From assembly GCA_003049485.1 (NCBI GenBank), contig PYST01000062.1:62001-126000 (forward strand): 64,000 nucleotides of DNA, read 5' to 3'. Below, in pieces: positions 44,621 to 55,189 of this stretch (positions within the stretch are counted from its first letter, which is position 1; each line of letters opens with the position of its first letter). Made by a program: the position numbers and the translations under genes. The notes under the pieces are model-generated. The model did not search any database, was not told where the DNA came from, and worked only from the letters and a program-made list of their open reading frames with translations. The DNA comes from Ophioceras dolichostomum (taxonomy: Eukaryota > Ascomycota > Sordariomycetes > Magnaporthales > Ophioceraceae).

Positions 44621-47017
44621 TTAATGGGGGAGGGGCAGATTCGATGAGGCTGGATTCTGAGGTGCAGCAGGACTCAGAAGCCATTGGAGCTCGGTATCCA
44701 ATCGCTCTTGGATGCCGCTATTGAGAGTATCGACCGAAGCGCCCATATCGGCGAGTGAGCTTGGATCAGATATAGCGTCCTGACTCTCTGTTCCCTCGAA
44801 GTGGGAGTGGCCTGTGTAGGCCTCGTCCTTCTCCCAATAGTCGAGGACATCATGCTGCCAGCGGACCTTGGTGGCCAGATGGTGGACGCGTAGTGTGGCC
44901 TCGAAGATGTTCAAGAGCAGTTGAGCCTGCAAGCCACTGGTCCTGAGTTGATGGAGCAACCACCTGTTCACGAAATCGTTCTTGTCGATGTAGCCAGACT
45001 CCGCCTTGGTGTTCCAGATCAGTCTCTCGATCGAGAGCTCGGCGATACAGTCATCTACCCTCTTCTGTGATTCGGCAGATTTGGGAGAGACCTGAACCGC
45101 GTCCTTGAGAGCGACGTAGGCAGTCTGATCCTTTAGGAGATGCTTCGGATTTGTTATCAGGATAGGAAAAGTCGGGTGGGCGAGGGAAATCTTGCCAGAG
45201 GAGCCATCGGCGTTTTGAACCCCGGTCGATGCAGGATCGCTGGTGATGTCGATGTCGATGTCCGTGAAGAGCAGCTGATCCGTGGGTTCTCCTATCGCCT
45301 TCAAGATGGTATATTCGTCTGCAACATTGCGGTGCTGCAGCTTGATACCGTGTTTTTCGCAGACGGCTTTCAGCCGAAGGGCTTCCGCCTTTGCTTCATC
45401 GTGCCTAGTCTTGATCCGGGCTTCCTGCTCTTCGAACCGCTTAAGGAAGGCGAGGTCCTCCGCATTCAGCTCAAGGCCGTGCGTCGCCAAAAAATTGTCG
45501 ATATTGCTCAGATCAGAAACCTCGGTCTTCAGGGCAAGGAGCTCCTGCTCAGTCATGAGAGGAGAATTGGCAGCCAGGCTCCCTTCAAGGCCGCGCCTTT
45601 TGTCGATGATCAGACGCACCTGGAGCTGGTCGATAATTATGTCGCGCTGCGCGGTCAGATCCTGATGATCCTCGTCTGCGAGATTCATGTCGCCCACCGC
45701 ATTCGACAACTGGTCGTATAGCTGCTCGGACAAAGGGTTTATGTCCGGATCCTTCCGAACGGAAATTCCAAGGAGAGAGGTCCTTGACGATGGACGGTGT
45801 TCATCATCCGAAAGCGAAGCGGACGAGTCGCTCGGGCCGTCGTAAACGTCATTGTTGTCGGACCCGAAGTTGTCGTCTTCGTCGCCGTCGTAAATTTCAC
45901 GGAAGAACTTTATTTCCGCCTCCTCCCTCGCCTCCTCTTCGTGCTCGAGGTCCTCCTCGAGGCTCTCGAGTCTGGCTGCCTCTGCATCGTATTCCGTCCA
46001 TTTATTGTCAATCTTTCTAAAACGCCGAAGCATCCTTTCGTTTGGAGGACGGCCCTTGCCAGGCTGCCTCAGAGCCTGTCCTGTCCCAAATCCTGCCCTC
46101 GCCTCATCAGTCTTGTGCATCACATTATCTTCATCAGTGTCATCTTCGCTGGAGACATCTTGGCCTTGCAGGAGGGCGGCAAATCTTGTTTCGCGATCAC
46201 GATTTCTCCGGCGCATTAACTTGAGGTCTCGGCGGCGGCCACTGATCTCCTTGCGCAAACGAGTCGACTTTTCGCGATGGCCTTTGAGCTTGTCCCATAG
46301 TTGTTTGGCAGGGGAATCTCCACCGTCGTCTGATGATGTGGACGCACTACCCTGACTGAGCTGCCGCAGACTCGCAAGGGCCATGCTAGTCGCGAGGGTC
46401 ATGCTAGTCGGGCGAGGGCCGTCGTAGCTAGTCTCGCTGTGCGATTCCCGGAAAAGGTCGCCGTCAGATGAGTATGATGGCGAAGACACGTTGGACGGCC
46501 GGGGCGGGAGGCGACTAGAATGTCCAAAGGTCGGCAGCCTATGGACGATAGAGATACCCTCTAATGCGGGAACCTCCCTCACGTCTTTTCTATCGTATTC
46601 GGGAGTATTCAGAGCGTATCGCAAAGACTGTGGCTGGGCGCGTTGCAATGGAGGGCGTTGCGGCGGTGGGCGCTGCGATGGCTGGCGTTGCGATGGTATC
46701 CTTTGCGATGGTATCCGTTGCGATAGTACCCCTGGCGATATTGGCGTTTGTGATTGTGGATGCTGCGATGGGTGATGCCGCGATAGGGGACGTTGTGCTG
46801 GCGGATTTTGCGTGGAGGGATATTGCGGGATCGGTCGTTGCGAGGTCACTCGTTGCGAGGGCGGCCGTTTCTTCGAGGACGACCGTTGCGACAAACGTGA
46901 TATCGACGGCTGCGGCGCCGTCGGTCCGGTGTCATTGGTAAATTGGCGCAAGGCCCATGATCTTGACCCTTTGCCATCATGGGCAGAGGGATGAGGAGGG
47001 ACAGTGATTGCGGCCAT
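44621..47017 (-). CDS. Single-exon coiled-coil protein with Ser-Gln-Arg-Pro repeats, function unknown
   Basis: A 798-aa intronless open frame; its length alone makes it a gene. Residues about 45-130 are a degenerate repeat of SQRxP / PSQRxP units (SQRIPSQRIPSQRQPSQRPP). Residues about 130-240 are Ser-rich. From about 245 the protein is highly charged and predicted coiled coil: KLKGHREKSTRLRKEISGRR, then an acidic stretch around RLESLEEDLEHEEEAREEAE and a second helical block with LTAQRDIIIDQLQVRLIIDK and FLKRFEEQEARIKTRHDEAK. The C-terminal 200 residues look globular (ERLIWNTKAESGYIDKNDFV; WLLHQLRTSGLQAQLLLNIF), without a motif I can name. No signal peptide or TM segment is visible. The architecture suggests a scaffold or cytoskeletal adaptor, but that is speculation. 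The start is the first Met, MAAITVPPHPSAHDGKGSRS; later Met residues would truncate the repeat. Confidence 0.85.
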   Translation of the reverse strand: MAAITVPPHPSAHDGKGSRSWALRQFTNDTGPTAPQPSISRLSQRSSSKKRPPSQRVTSQRPIPQYPSTQNPPAQRPLSRHHPSQHPQSQTPISPGVLSQRIPSQRIPSQRQPSQRPPPQRPPLQRAQPQSLRYALNTPEYDRKDVREVPALEGISIVHRLPTFGHSSRLPPRPSNVSSPSYSSDGDLFRESHSETSYDGPRPTSMTLATSMALASLRQLSQGSASTSSDDGGDSPAKQLWDKLKGHREKSTRLRKEISGRRRDLKLMRRRNRDRETRFAALLQGQDVSSEDDTDEDNVMHKTDEARAGFGTGQALRQPGKGRPPNERMLRRFRKIDNKWTEYDAEAARLESLEEDLEHEEEAREEAEIKFFREIYDGDEDDNFGSDNNDVYDGPSDSSASLSDDEHRPSSRTSLLGISVRKDPDINPLSEQLYDQLSNAVGDMNLADEDHQDLTAQRDIIIDQLQVRLIIDKRRGLEGSLAANSPLMTEQELLALKTEVSDLSNIDNFLATHGLELNAEDLAFLKRFEEQEARIKTRHDEAKAEALRLKAVCEKHGIKLQHRNVADEYTILKAIGEPTDQLLFTDIDIDITSDPASTGVQNADGSSGKISLAHPTFPILITNPKHLLKDQTAYVALKDAVQVSPKSAESQKRVDDCIAELSIERLIWNTKAESGYIDKNDFVNRWLLHQLRTSGLQAQLLLNIFEATLRVHHLATKVRWQHDVLDYWEKDEAYTGHSHFEGTESQDAISDPSSLADMGASVDTLNSGIQERLDTELQWLLSPAAPQNPASSNLPLPH
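46617..46890. repeat. Coding minisatellite encoding the SQRxP repeat
   Basis: Degenerate 15-bp and related units of the type TGCGATGGTATCCGT recur on the plus strand inside the 798-aa gene and read as QR-x-P-S on the minus strand. Copies differ at third positions as well as in the variable residue, so the array has diverged while keeping frame. Confidence 0.7.
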
Positions 47018-49477
47018 AGAGAGCTAGATGGATACATTCTCATTTGTCCCCTGAGCGGCTCGTGCGAGACGAACTGTATGGCCCTCCCTGCTTGGGAGAG
47101 CGTGAGGCCCTTCGAGCCCAAAGGCGTCGACGCGATGTGTTGGTCTGATTGTGTTGAGATTTGGCAAAAGCATACAAACAATCTCCAGTGGATGGTTGCA
47201 GGCGGAGAGAGGGAGGCTATCACGGGAAGTGGGTCGATCCCCACTAGACTCGAGGCCGAAATCCCCCTCACCCCCCGGCACTCTCCCCTGAACACCTAGG
47301 TACCCTTCGACTGGTACCAGCAGCCCTGGACTGTGCAAGCCTGAAATTACAGTGACCTGAAGCACTGTGAGGGGCTCATCACGATCAATCAATGTTCCAT
47401 TTTCAGCGCCGCGATTATCCCACGCTGAAAACCACGAATCACAGCCGTCATCACCTAACTCGATGCTGCTATCTCAAATGAACCCGAGTTCTAGTTGCCA
47501 ATTAGTCCCCTCGCTGAACCCATCCAGGTCGCGAAATCTCTTCGCAAGGCGTGCACACTAGCGGCAGGGATGCCCCCAGTCGGGTTCTTCACAATTGCGT
47601 TGCCTATCAATTCATGCAAGGCTCGAGGACTCGAAGTCACAGGCCGCAATCGTCCACCGGTTGCCCTTTCTGGCTACGTGGCTGGGCGGTTCCGAATGAG
47701 CCGGCACAGATTGCATACTATGCGCCACTCTGGAGAACGGGAACCTCCTCTTGATTTGGAACCCCCAGAACATCCCACGCCTTTCTCCAAGCCGGCTCCG
47801 CTGCAATTCGCTGCCCAAGTGTGCAGTGTGTGTGCAGCGCTTTGAGAGAGCGAATGCTTGGCCCCTCTCTCTTTGCGAGCGGTTTTATCTCCATCATCCC
47901 TTCAGACCAAAGCGAGCTGCCAAATGGCTGCGAGACACGTCTTTCTTTTTGCCGCCCATAAATTTGGCAATCGGATGACCATAACTTGCATCCACTCTGC
48001 CACAGCAGCGCCGCCTCCTTCCAAAGGTTCCCAAACTTCCTACCAAGATGGATGGATGGATGGACTAGCTGAGGGCCGTACATGCGCAGTGCATGTGCGG
48101 TGGTAGGCATCGAACCGGGAGTGAATTCATTCCCCTCAATCTGGCCCAATCTCCAGCCCAACTTCCCTCCCAGGATCACTCAACTAGATCCAATCCAGTC
48201 TCTCGGCTGGACGGCCATTGGAAAAGGTCTTGCTGCAGTGCGTGGAGATAAGACGCTAGCAATTGTTGTCGTGGCGGGTATATACCTTCCTCCCTACATA
48301 CCTCCCTGGGTACTTATGCACCAAGTATGCAGATGCGGGCGGGTTGTGGGTGATGGAGGGTGGACAGGCAGATGGTCGGCCACAGACGGGCAGGCAGGAA
48401 GTTTGGCCGTTTGTCAGTCGACCAAGTCTTGTAGGTCGCGACCCACGAGGACCACCTCTCGTCCTCTATGCTTCTCAGCCCACTGCCGAAGAGAGCCAAT
48501 CCCCTCTCTGCTAGCATCACCATCTTTCCAACTACTACTGCTACCCACGTCACCCTTCGCGTCCCAATCCTGTCGGGTCGGGTCTCCTCCATCCTGCATT
48601 CTCCATTTCCTCTCTCTTCCATCTCCGTTTGCCGCTCTCCCATCCCCCCGTTACCCCTCCGCATTTCCCTCCTTGCCTCGTACCCTGCCCACGCACCCAC
48701 GCGCGAGGTCGCTCCAGCATGCATCGTAAAGAGCACTGAGTGGTCGGTGGACAGAGGGCAGCTGGCACCAGGACCATAGCAGCTTCTGCACGAATCAAAC
48801 GATAAATTATCCGGTTATATTTCGCCGCGATGGGTTGGACGGCCATCGATCCCATGTCGTAGCTCGCATCCCATGACAACCCGACTGCCGCTTCTCGACT
48901 TTTACCCCAGGCCCGTCTCGCCATCTTGCCAGCTCCCGATTCCATTCTTCTCCTGGGGGTGTTTCCCCCTCTCCCATGTCACTGGTTGCTCGTCTCTAGG
49001 CTCGGGTCCACCGCAGAGCCTCAATACAAACATTTTCGTTCTTAAGGGGGGACCCCGTCGATTCTGGTGGTCGACGAGGCCTATTCTGTCCTTCCCCTAT
49101 TGTTTTACTGCTATAACCGCTTGTTGATTGCCGTGCGTGTGCGGTTGGCCGTTTCCGGTTGATGGTTGACGGAGCCGACCCGATCTCTAGCCCGGTCTCC
49201 CTGCTGCAGCGTCCTCCCCAGGTTATCCGGACCGTCCTCTATTTCCTGTCTATACTCTCGTGGGCGCGCATATTTCCCGCACACGACCTATACATCACGT
49301 CTCTACCCTCTTTTCTCCTATAAACGTCCAATTACCTTTATCTCTCATTTCCCACAGCCGAACAAGGGGGCTCTCCCCGTGCGACTCACTACCCGGTCCG
49401 CCGACCTTCCATGCGCCCGTCTTCCCCAGCACTCCACGCGACAATATGCCACCGCCGCTGGCTAGGCGTCACTCAAG
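47018..49477. other. Divergent promoter region, coiled-coil gene to DUF6590 gene
   Basis: No gene is recognised in 2.5 kb. The two flanking genes point away from each other, so both promoters lie here. The right part (about 48440-49440) is strongly C/T-rich, as in many fungal 5' leaders. A 215-codon frame at 48082-48729 is translated from that CT-rich tract and is not convincing. Confidence 0.5.
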
Positions 49478-51797
49478 ATGAGCTCTCGGAAGTCAAGATA
49501 TACCGAATGGGTATGGGAGGAAGAGCACGGGCGGTGGTTCAGATGGCACTACGATAAGCATGGTATGTGACTCGGACTGTCCTGATCTAAGGAGAATTGC
49601 TCGCCCCGAAGGCGTGAGTAGACAGTGGACATATGCTTAAATACAGTCTATAGGCCGGGCTGAGCCTCAGTATAGCTACCCTGAAGTCCAGCCTGAGGAG
49701 AATGTACCTCGGACACCTGCGGAAACCACCGAACAAGTCACCGACCAGTTCGCGCGACTCAATGTTGCCGACGACGAACAGACTGGTGGTAACTACGACG
49801 ATTCGAATCTGGGCGCTCAGTACGAAGACGAAGCCTCCGAATCCTATGTGCTCGACCCATCCGGCGCAGCAGAGGGTCAGTCTAAGTCCGTTCCATCCTC
49901 CACTCGTAGATGGTCGCTAATACTCAATTTCAACGAACCACGCTCGCCACAGACTACGGATCCAGTCAGAAAGGCAAGGGCAAGGGCAAGGGCAAAGCTG
50001 TGCAAAAGTCACGGCATGGCCACGATAAAAGGGGCAGAGGTCATTACCACCAACACGACGCTCCCGACGAACACGACGAAGAACCACCATTCTACAAGAA
50101 GACTTCTGGAGACGACGAGCAAGGAGGATATGCTGACGAATATCAAGAGCGCGAATGTGAGCCAATTTTCATCTCTATTCGCTCAGCCAGCCCCTTCCTA
50201 TCTGGTTTACTAGCTATGAATCGTATCAACATGGCTTACCACCAGCTTCGAAAACAGATCCGTCTGGTCATGGGCATGCCGAAGCCGACGAACGCCAAAC
50301 AGTTCCCGAGGAACCCTCGAATATCCAGGACGAAGGACATGGTCATGCGTACAAGGAGGACCCGCAGGTAGCCCCTTACAGTATGTGAACCGCTGGGGAT
50401 ACACGCAAGATGTGTGTGTGAGTTTAACCTACTAACGCACAATGGGACAGGCGGCGAGGCCGACGCCGCAGACTATGACACCGGCCGTCGGCATGGTAGA
50501 CGGCGAGTGCGCTTCCAGCCAGCTCAGCAAGCAGAGGAAGAGGCAGTCCACTTCGACCCTGAGGAGGAGGAGGATGCCCAACTCCAAGCCGCCCTCGAAC
50601 AATCCCGTCGATCCGCCCGCCGCGGATCCAGGGCAGGCCAGGCATCCACCGACGAAACGGCATACGACGATGTAAACTATTCTGCGGCTCAGTCATACGA
50701 CGATGGTTCCCAACCGCGAAGCTCTGGCGCGGAATATGATGACGGGGGTACATATGTTGTGGATGAGGATGACTACGAAGGTACGTTTTGCCCTGAACAT
50801 GCTCTGAGATATCGTAATCTGCTGACACCCATGCCGCTGCAGCTGCTGGGGGTGGTGGACAGGATGATGAGGTTGTCGACGAAGGCGGTCAACCTGAAGA
50901 CTCGGCTTTGGACTTCAAGCCCGATATTACTGGCACGGAGGGGGATTTTGAGGAACTGGATCCTCGTAAGTGATGCCTGATGTCCCTACTCTCACGCTAT
51001 CGGCGCTTCTGCTCTGTCCGGCTGACCACTTGTGATGCATCTACCAGGCTACAAGGTCGAACCCTCTTCGGCCTTCCAACCCGGACGGGTAAGTTTGATC
51101 CCACATATGCACGCGCGCACTCCATTCCCCATGAGTATAGTCTAACGAAAGGAACGCGATGCAGATCTTCAAAGTTCTCTGGTCGGAGCCCGCGGGCTAT
51201 GATCTGAGGGGATTCACCGAGAAGCGAACTTACCAAGACGCTTTTGGTGTCAGGTTCTACGTCGGATTCCGCCGCTTCATCATTATTGGGGGCGACCAGG
51301 GCCATTGCACTTGCGTGTAAGATATCCCCCTCTCTCCATCTTTTAGGGCCTTGCTTGGACAGGGTCCTTCACTCATGTCTACCTCCTCTCGATCTCGCTA
51401 TCCCAACCGACCTTACGACTGAATATGTACTCACAATAAACGTAAACCCAACCGCGCTGTATGCAGGCCCATCCTCACATACGGCGGGAAGGCCTGCACG
51501 AAGAGGGGCGTAAAGGCAAACAAGCACGGCATCATCTTCCAGAATGGGAAGCAACCTGGCGCCGTCTACAACGAGCCCCGCCTCGGCTTCAAGCCTATCC
51601 GGATGCAGATCACAGCCAAGGGCGAGAAGCTTAGCAAGGAGTCGCGGGTGAACTACTCGAAGCTGATGACCATCGAGCATAACGTGAAGGTCTTCTTCGT
51701 CGGCTACCTTGAGGAGCATGACTTGAGCATCGCCTTCAAGGCTGTGAACAAGTGCTGGGCAGATAAAAATTTCCAAGGCTATCACCACTCACAGTAA
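49478..51797 (+). CDS. DUF6590 domain protein with long acidic low-complexity N-terminus
   Basis: Nine exons assemble in frame to about 540 aa: 49478-49562, 49654-49875, 49953-50156, 50246-50380, 50451-50780, 50843-50965, 51048-51088, 51165-51316 and 51467-51797. The N-terminus (YTEWVWEEEHGRWFRWHYDK) is the Trp-rich start commonly seen in fungal DUF6590 proteins. A long hydrophilic region follows, with GKGKGKGK, HGHDKRGRGHYHQ and acidic DEEE runs, likely disordered. The C-terminal 170 residues carry the DUF6590 domain: RIFKVLWSEPAG, VRFYVGFRRFIIIGGDQGHC, then PILTYGGKACTKRGVKANKH and YLEEHDLSIAFKAVNKCWAD. The domain's biochemical role is unknown; such proteins are expanded in filamentous fungi. 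Exon 4 has two nearby acceptors; only AG at 50244-50245 keeps the frame. The start is the first Met in good frame ahead of the Trp-rich motif. Confidence 0.86.
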
Positions 51798-54700
51798 AAA
51801 AACTTCAGCCAGAACCAGCTACCGGCCAACCAGAAACAGATCCGACAAAAACAGGGGAGCAAGGGGGTAGAAGAGACGACCTAACCGTCTCTCTATTCTT
51901 GCTCCCTCATTTTTTTCGAATCTATCTCTTACGAACTTCGACGTTGCCAAATCAATCACAGCCGACATCATCCATCATCATCATCATCATCATCATCATC
52001 TATTTTTCTCTCTTTTCCTCCCCCTTTCATTATTACATGTTAACAGCCTGCCCATTTTGCATTCTTCTCGTCGATGGGGTGGGATCACTTCGCATGTCTA
52101 CTATGTGCGAGTGAGAGAGAGGCTCCGAGGACGGAACGGAGAGGAGGGGACGGCCGTCGGGGCCGAACCAATCAACCAACCAAAAACCACGCGGATGCAT
52201 CTTTATATATACGTTTGATCCCATCATCCCCTGAAGTCGCAACAGCTCGGGCTGGAGAATGGCGATTCCTCCTCCGGGAATACTCTGCAGAAGATTGGAA
52301 TTTTCCACGACAGCATCATCAGATTGGTGGTTCCTTGGCATGAGGCAAGGGAACCTGTGGTGGACACGAGGCCCCCCCTAATTCATTCTTTATTTTTGAA
52401 CTCCTCTTCTTCCCCCTTCTCGCGATGCACCACTCACTATCCCCTCTGTTATCGCCTACACCGTTTCTCATTCCCATAGCCCCTGTCCATCCCCCTTTTC
52501 TTCTACTTATTGCCCAGTCGCCGATGACCCCTCTTCATCTGATCTGAACTTTTGCTCCCAATGTTTAGCACCACATCTCCTAATCTATTTCAACTTTGTA
52601 CCCAGGCGAATCCAACAGATCTGCCCGGCATGACGTTACGACTGAACTTTTCAAACCACCATCTCATCCTTTCAACAGCTACCCTTGTAACTTTCGCGAT
52701 ATTATGATGGAGGTCTTCAACACGACTTTGGAGGATCTGGCTCGCAGCTACCTTTACCTACCTACCTAGATAGGTAAGGTATTTATGAGCCAGAAGGCAT
52801 GGCTTGTCCCGCTCCTACCTAGGTACCTACCGAATCCAGTTCTGCAGCAAGCGAGCACAGCATATATACAGATTAACGGATTTTGTCCATCTCTATTTTT
52901 CTCTCCCAATGTCTCTTGTTTCTTGACTTCACAGCACAGCATTTAAATAGCGTCATAGCAAGACAAAAATTACAGATTGGCATCGCATCTCATCATCAGC
53001 GGGTTCCATTCCCAGGACATTGCAAGACCTTCAACAGGGGCTTTCTCCCGAGTGACCTAGGCTCTAGCGAGAATTCGCTCCATCTACATTCGAGCCGAAT
53101 ACCGCTGTGCTTCTTCAAAAATCGTGTTATGGCCTTTGGCTGACCTTTACTACTGATGCTCCGTTCTTCGCGAAAACGTCCGCGTCAACGAAGTTGGTCC
53201 GGTAGCGTGCGTGCCGTTATAGCTAGGTCCAGAACGGCGTTCGACGCCGACTGCGACCGGCCCGACTGGGCCACAGTCTTGTGTGTTTCCCCCCTTAGAT
53301 TCCTGCCTACCAATTACCAATAGCCAGTCAGGCCAGACACGGTCGAACTGATTACATGTGGCTGAGTCAATATCTACCGTCCCCTTTCAAGCCATTCCGC
53401 GGCCATGGAGCCTCCCTTCTCGCCGAGTCATTAAACCCCAATATCCCCACCTCTTGACCTCTCCCTCAGTTTCTTAGCGTAACTACTCCTATGGGTACCG
53501 ACGACCGTGGCCCGTCAATATATCAAATCCAGGAGTAAAAGGTAGTCATGCGCTGTCTCGAAACGGAAGTTTCTCGGTCTGCTTTTTCTGTTCATGTCTC
53601 TCGACCTCTATCCCCTGTGTAGATGATGTTCGTGGAGCTCCTACGAGAAACAAATCTTGGGGCAAACACATTCCAACAGCCGCCACGTCGGACGAGAAGG
53701 AAAAACCTCGTCACTCATATCGCTTATTCAAGTCGGCATCGTCATTATATGTGTTGTTGTCGACATGCTTCGCTCTGCCACAGTGCGAAAGGGCCGAGGA
53801 ACGACGAAGAATGACCAGCCAGAGACCCCCCACGATTTGGAAAACCTCCCTGTCGTCCCCACTATCCAGCCGGCAGCCCGCGACCAGTGCAGTCAGCACG
53901 GACCACCCTGAACGGAAGCAGCCTGCTCCTGCGGGGTATTCCGATTTTTATTTTTTTAGGGCGGGTCTGGAGGTTCAATGGCAGGGGAGGGTTGCCGTCG
54001 ATTGCCGCCGCATCATCCCCCCATGCAAAGGGACAAACCACGCGCTACAAAAAAAAAAAAAAATATCGATCGTCATCAACTTTGTACACACTAGCCTCTA
54101 CGAACCCAATTCCTTTCCACCCACCAACCACCTTACGAGCCACTCTGCGACACGCGTGAGGATTGCGAAAAGGCGCACGCCTGCTTTAGGAGACAATTCC
54201 TTTCCTTGGAAGCCCGATCGCATGCGCGGGCGAGGATCAAGACGAACAGCCCCGCTTTCAGTCCCGGCGGCCGAAGCTTCACCGTCTGACCTGACGGATC
54301 GGCCTTGAAAAGATCCCGGCTTCCTGGCACGAGTTCTTCTCCGGCCCAGCGCGCTTTTCCGTGCACAGCGCCGGACCAGACTGTAAAAGGTTCGTACCGC
54401 CTATTTGCTCTTTGGAGGGGGCTTTGGTTAGGTATGCTTTTTGGAATTTGCGGGCTCCCTTGGCTTTCAGCTGTGCTGCGCGACGCAGCTTCTGCCAATT
54501 ACGTCGGCGAATCTCGGGCTTGGGTCATTCTCCGTTTTCTCCCCCCTAAGACACAAATGCCTCTCGTAAAGACGGGGCGTTTGCCTCCCTCACTCTCCCC
54601 GTCGCATCTCTATAATTCAGCACCGATTGCTCGCCTTTCGCTGCTTCGCGCCATCGGCTAACGCTCTCCAACGTCGCCGACGAAACCAGCGGTATCTACA

Positions 54701-55189
54701 CGTTTTCGCTCACCCCACCATCGCTCGCGGTCTCAGCTCGGTACCGCAGCACCGAAGCCCTCCCTCGACGTTTTGTCTCGCCACTTCCTTGCAAAAATCT
54801 CTGGAAGGATTCCGATCAACGAGCTAGAATCGGGCTTGGGGGAAGGTCGCCTCTTGTCCGTTGTCCGCTGGTTGTCCCAACTAGCAGAGCGGTACGGCCG
54901 CCTTCCCATTAGAAGCCTTATTGCACCCATGAAAGTTAAGGCAGTGAGGGCGGGCAAGGCCAAGTCGGCCAAGCTGGCCATAGGGGCTGGAAAACGTGAG
55001 TCAATATTCACTGCGAGGAGGGAGGAGTCACGCAAGGGCATCGCCTTCCGGGCGACTTTCTCCAGAGGGATTGGCGGGGACAGTGGGCAGGGTACAAGGC
55101 TGACGAGGCTGTTACAATCCATAGAGCGTCCTGCCACTCTATCACCCAGGAGCGGCCGTAGATTCAGAATCTTCAGCCAACGAGCCGCG
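51798..55189. other. Intergenic region upstream of the F-box gene
   Basis: No gene is recognised. The first part holds the 3' UTR of the DUF6590 gene, including a (CAT)n tract at 51973-52000. TACCTACC and CCTAGG motifs cluster at 52755-52835. The last 420 bases (54773-55189) stay open in the F-box reading frame and could be either 5' leader or coding. A donor-like GTGAGT at 54994-54999 suggests a possible 5' intron. Confidence 0.45.
51973..52000 (+). repeat. (CAT)n trinucleotide repeat in the 3' flank of the DUF6590 gene
   Basis: Nine CAT units followed by a final C, starting 176 bases after the stop codon and probably in the 3' UTR. This is a simple microsatellite with no coding consequence here. 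Confidence 0.9.

Noticed and set aside
48082..48729. 215-codon plus-strand frame before the DUF6590 gene
   Set aside because: It is read from the C/T-rich leader region and is a Ser/Pro/Leu low-complexity product.
54773..55189. Upstream 139-codon extension of the F-box frame
   Set aside because: Open by reading frame but rich in Arg/Ala/Lys without a motif, and a donor-like GTGAGT lies inside it. Kept as a possibility rather than annotated as coding.
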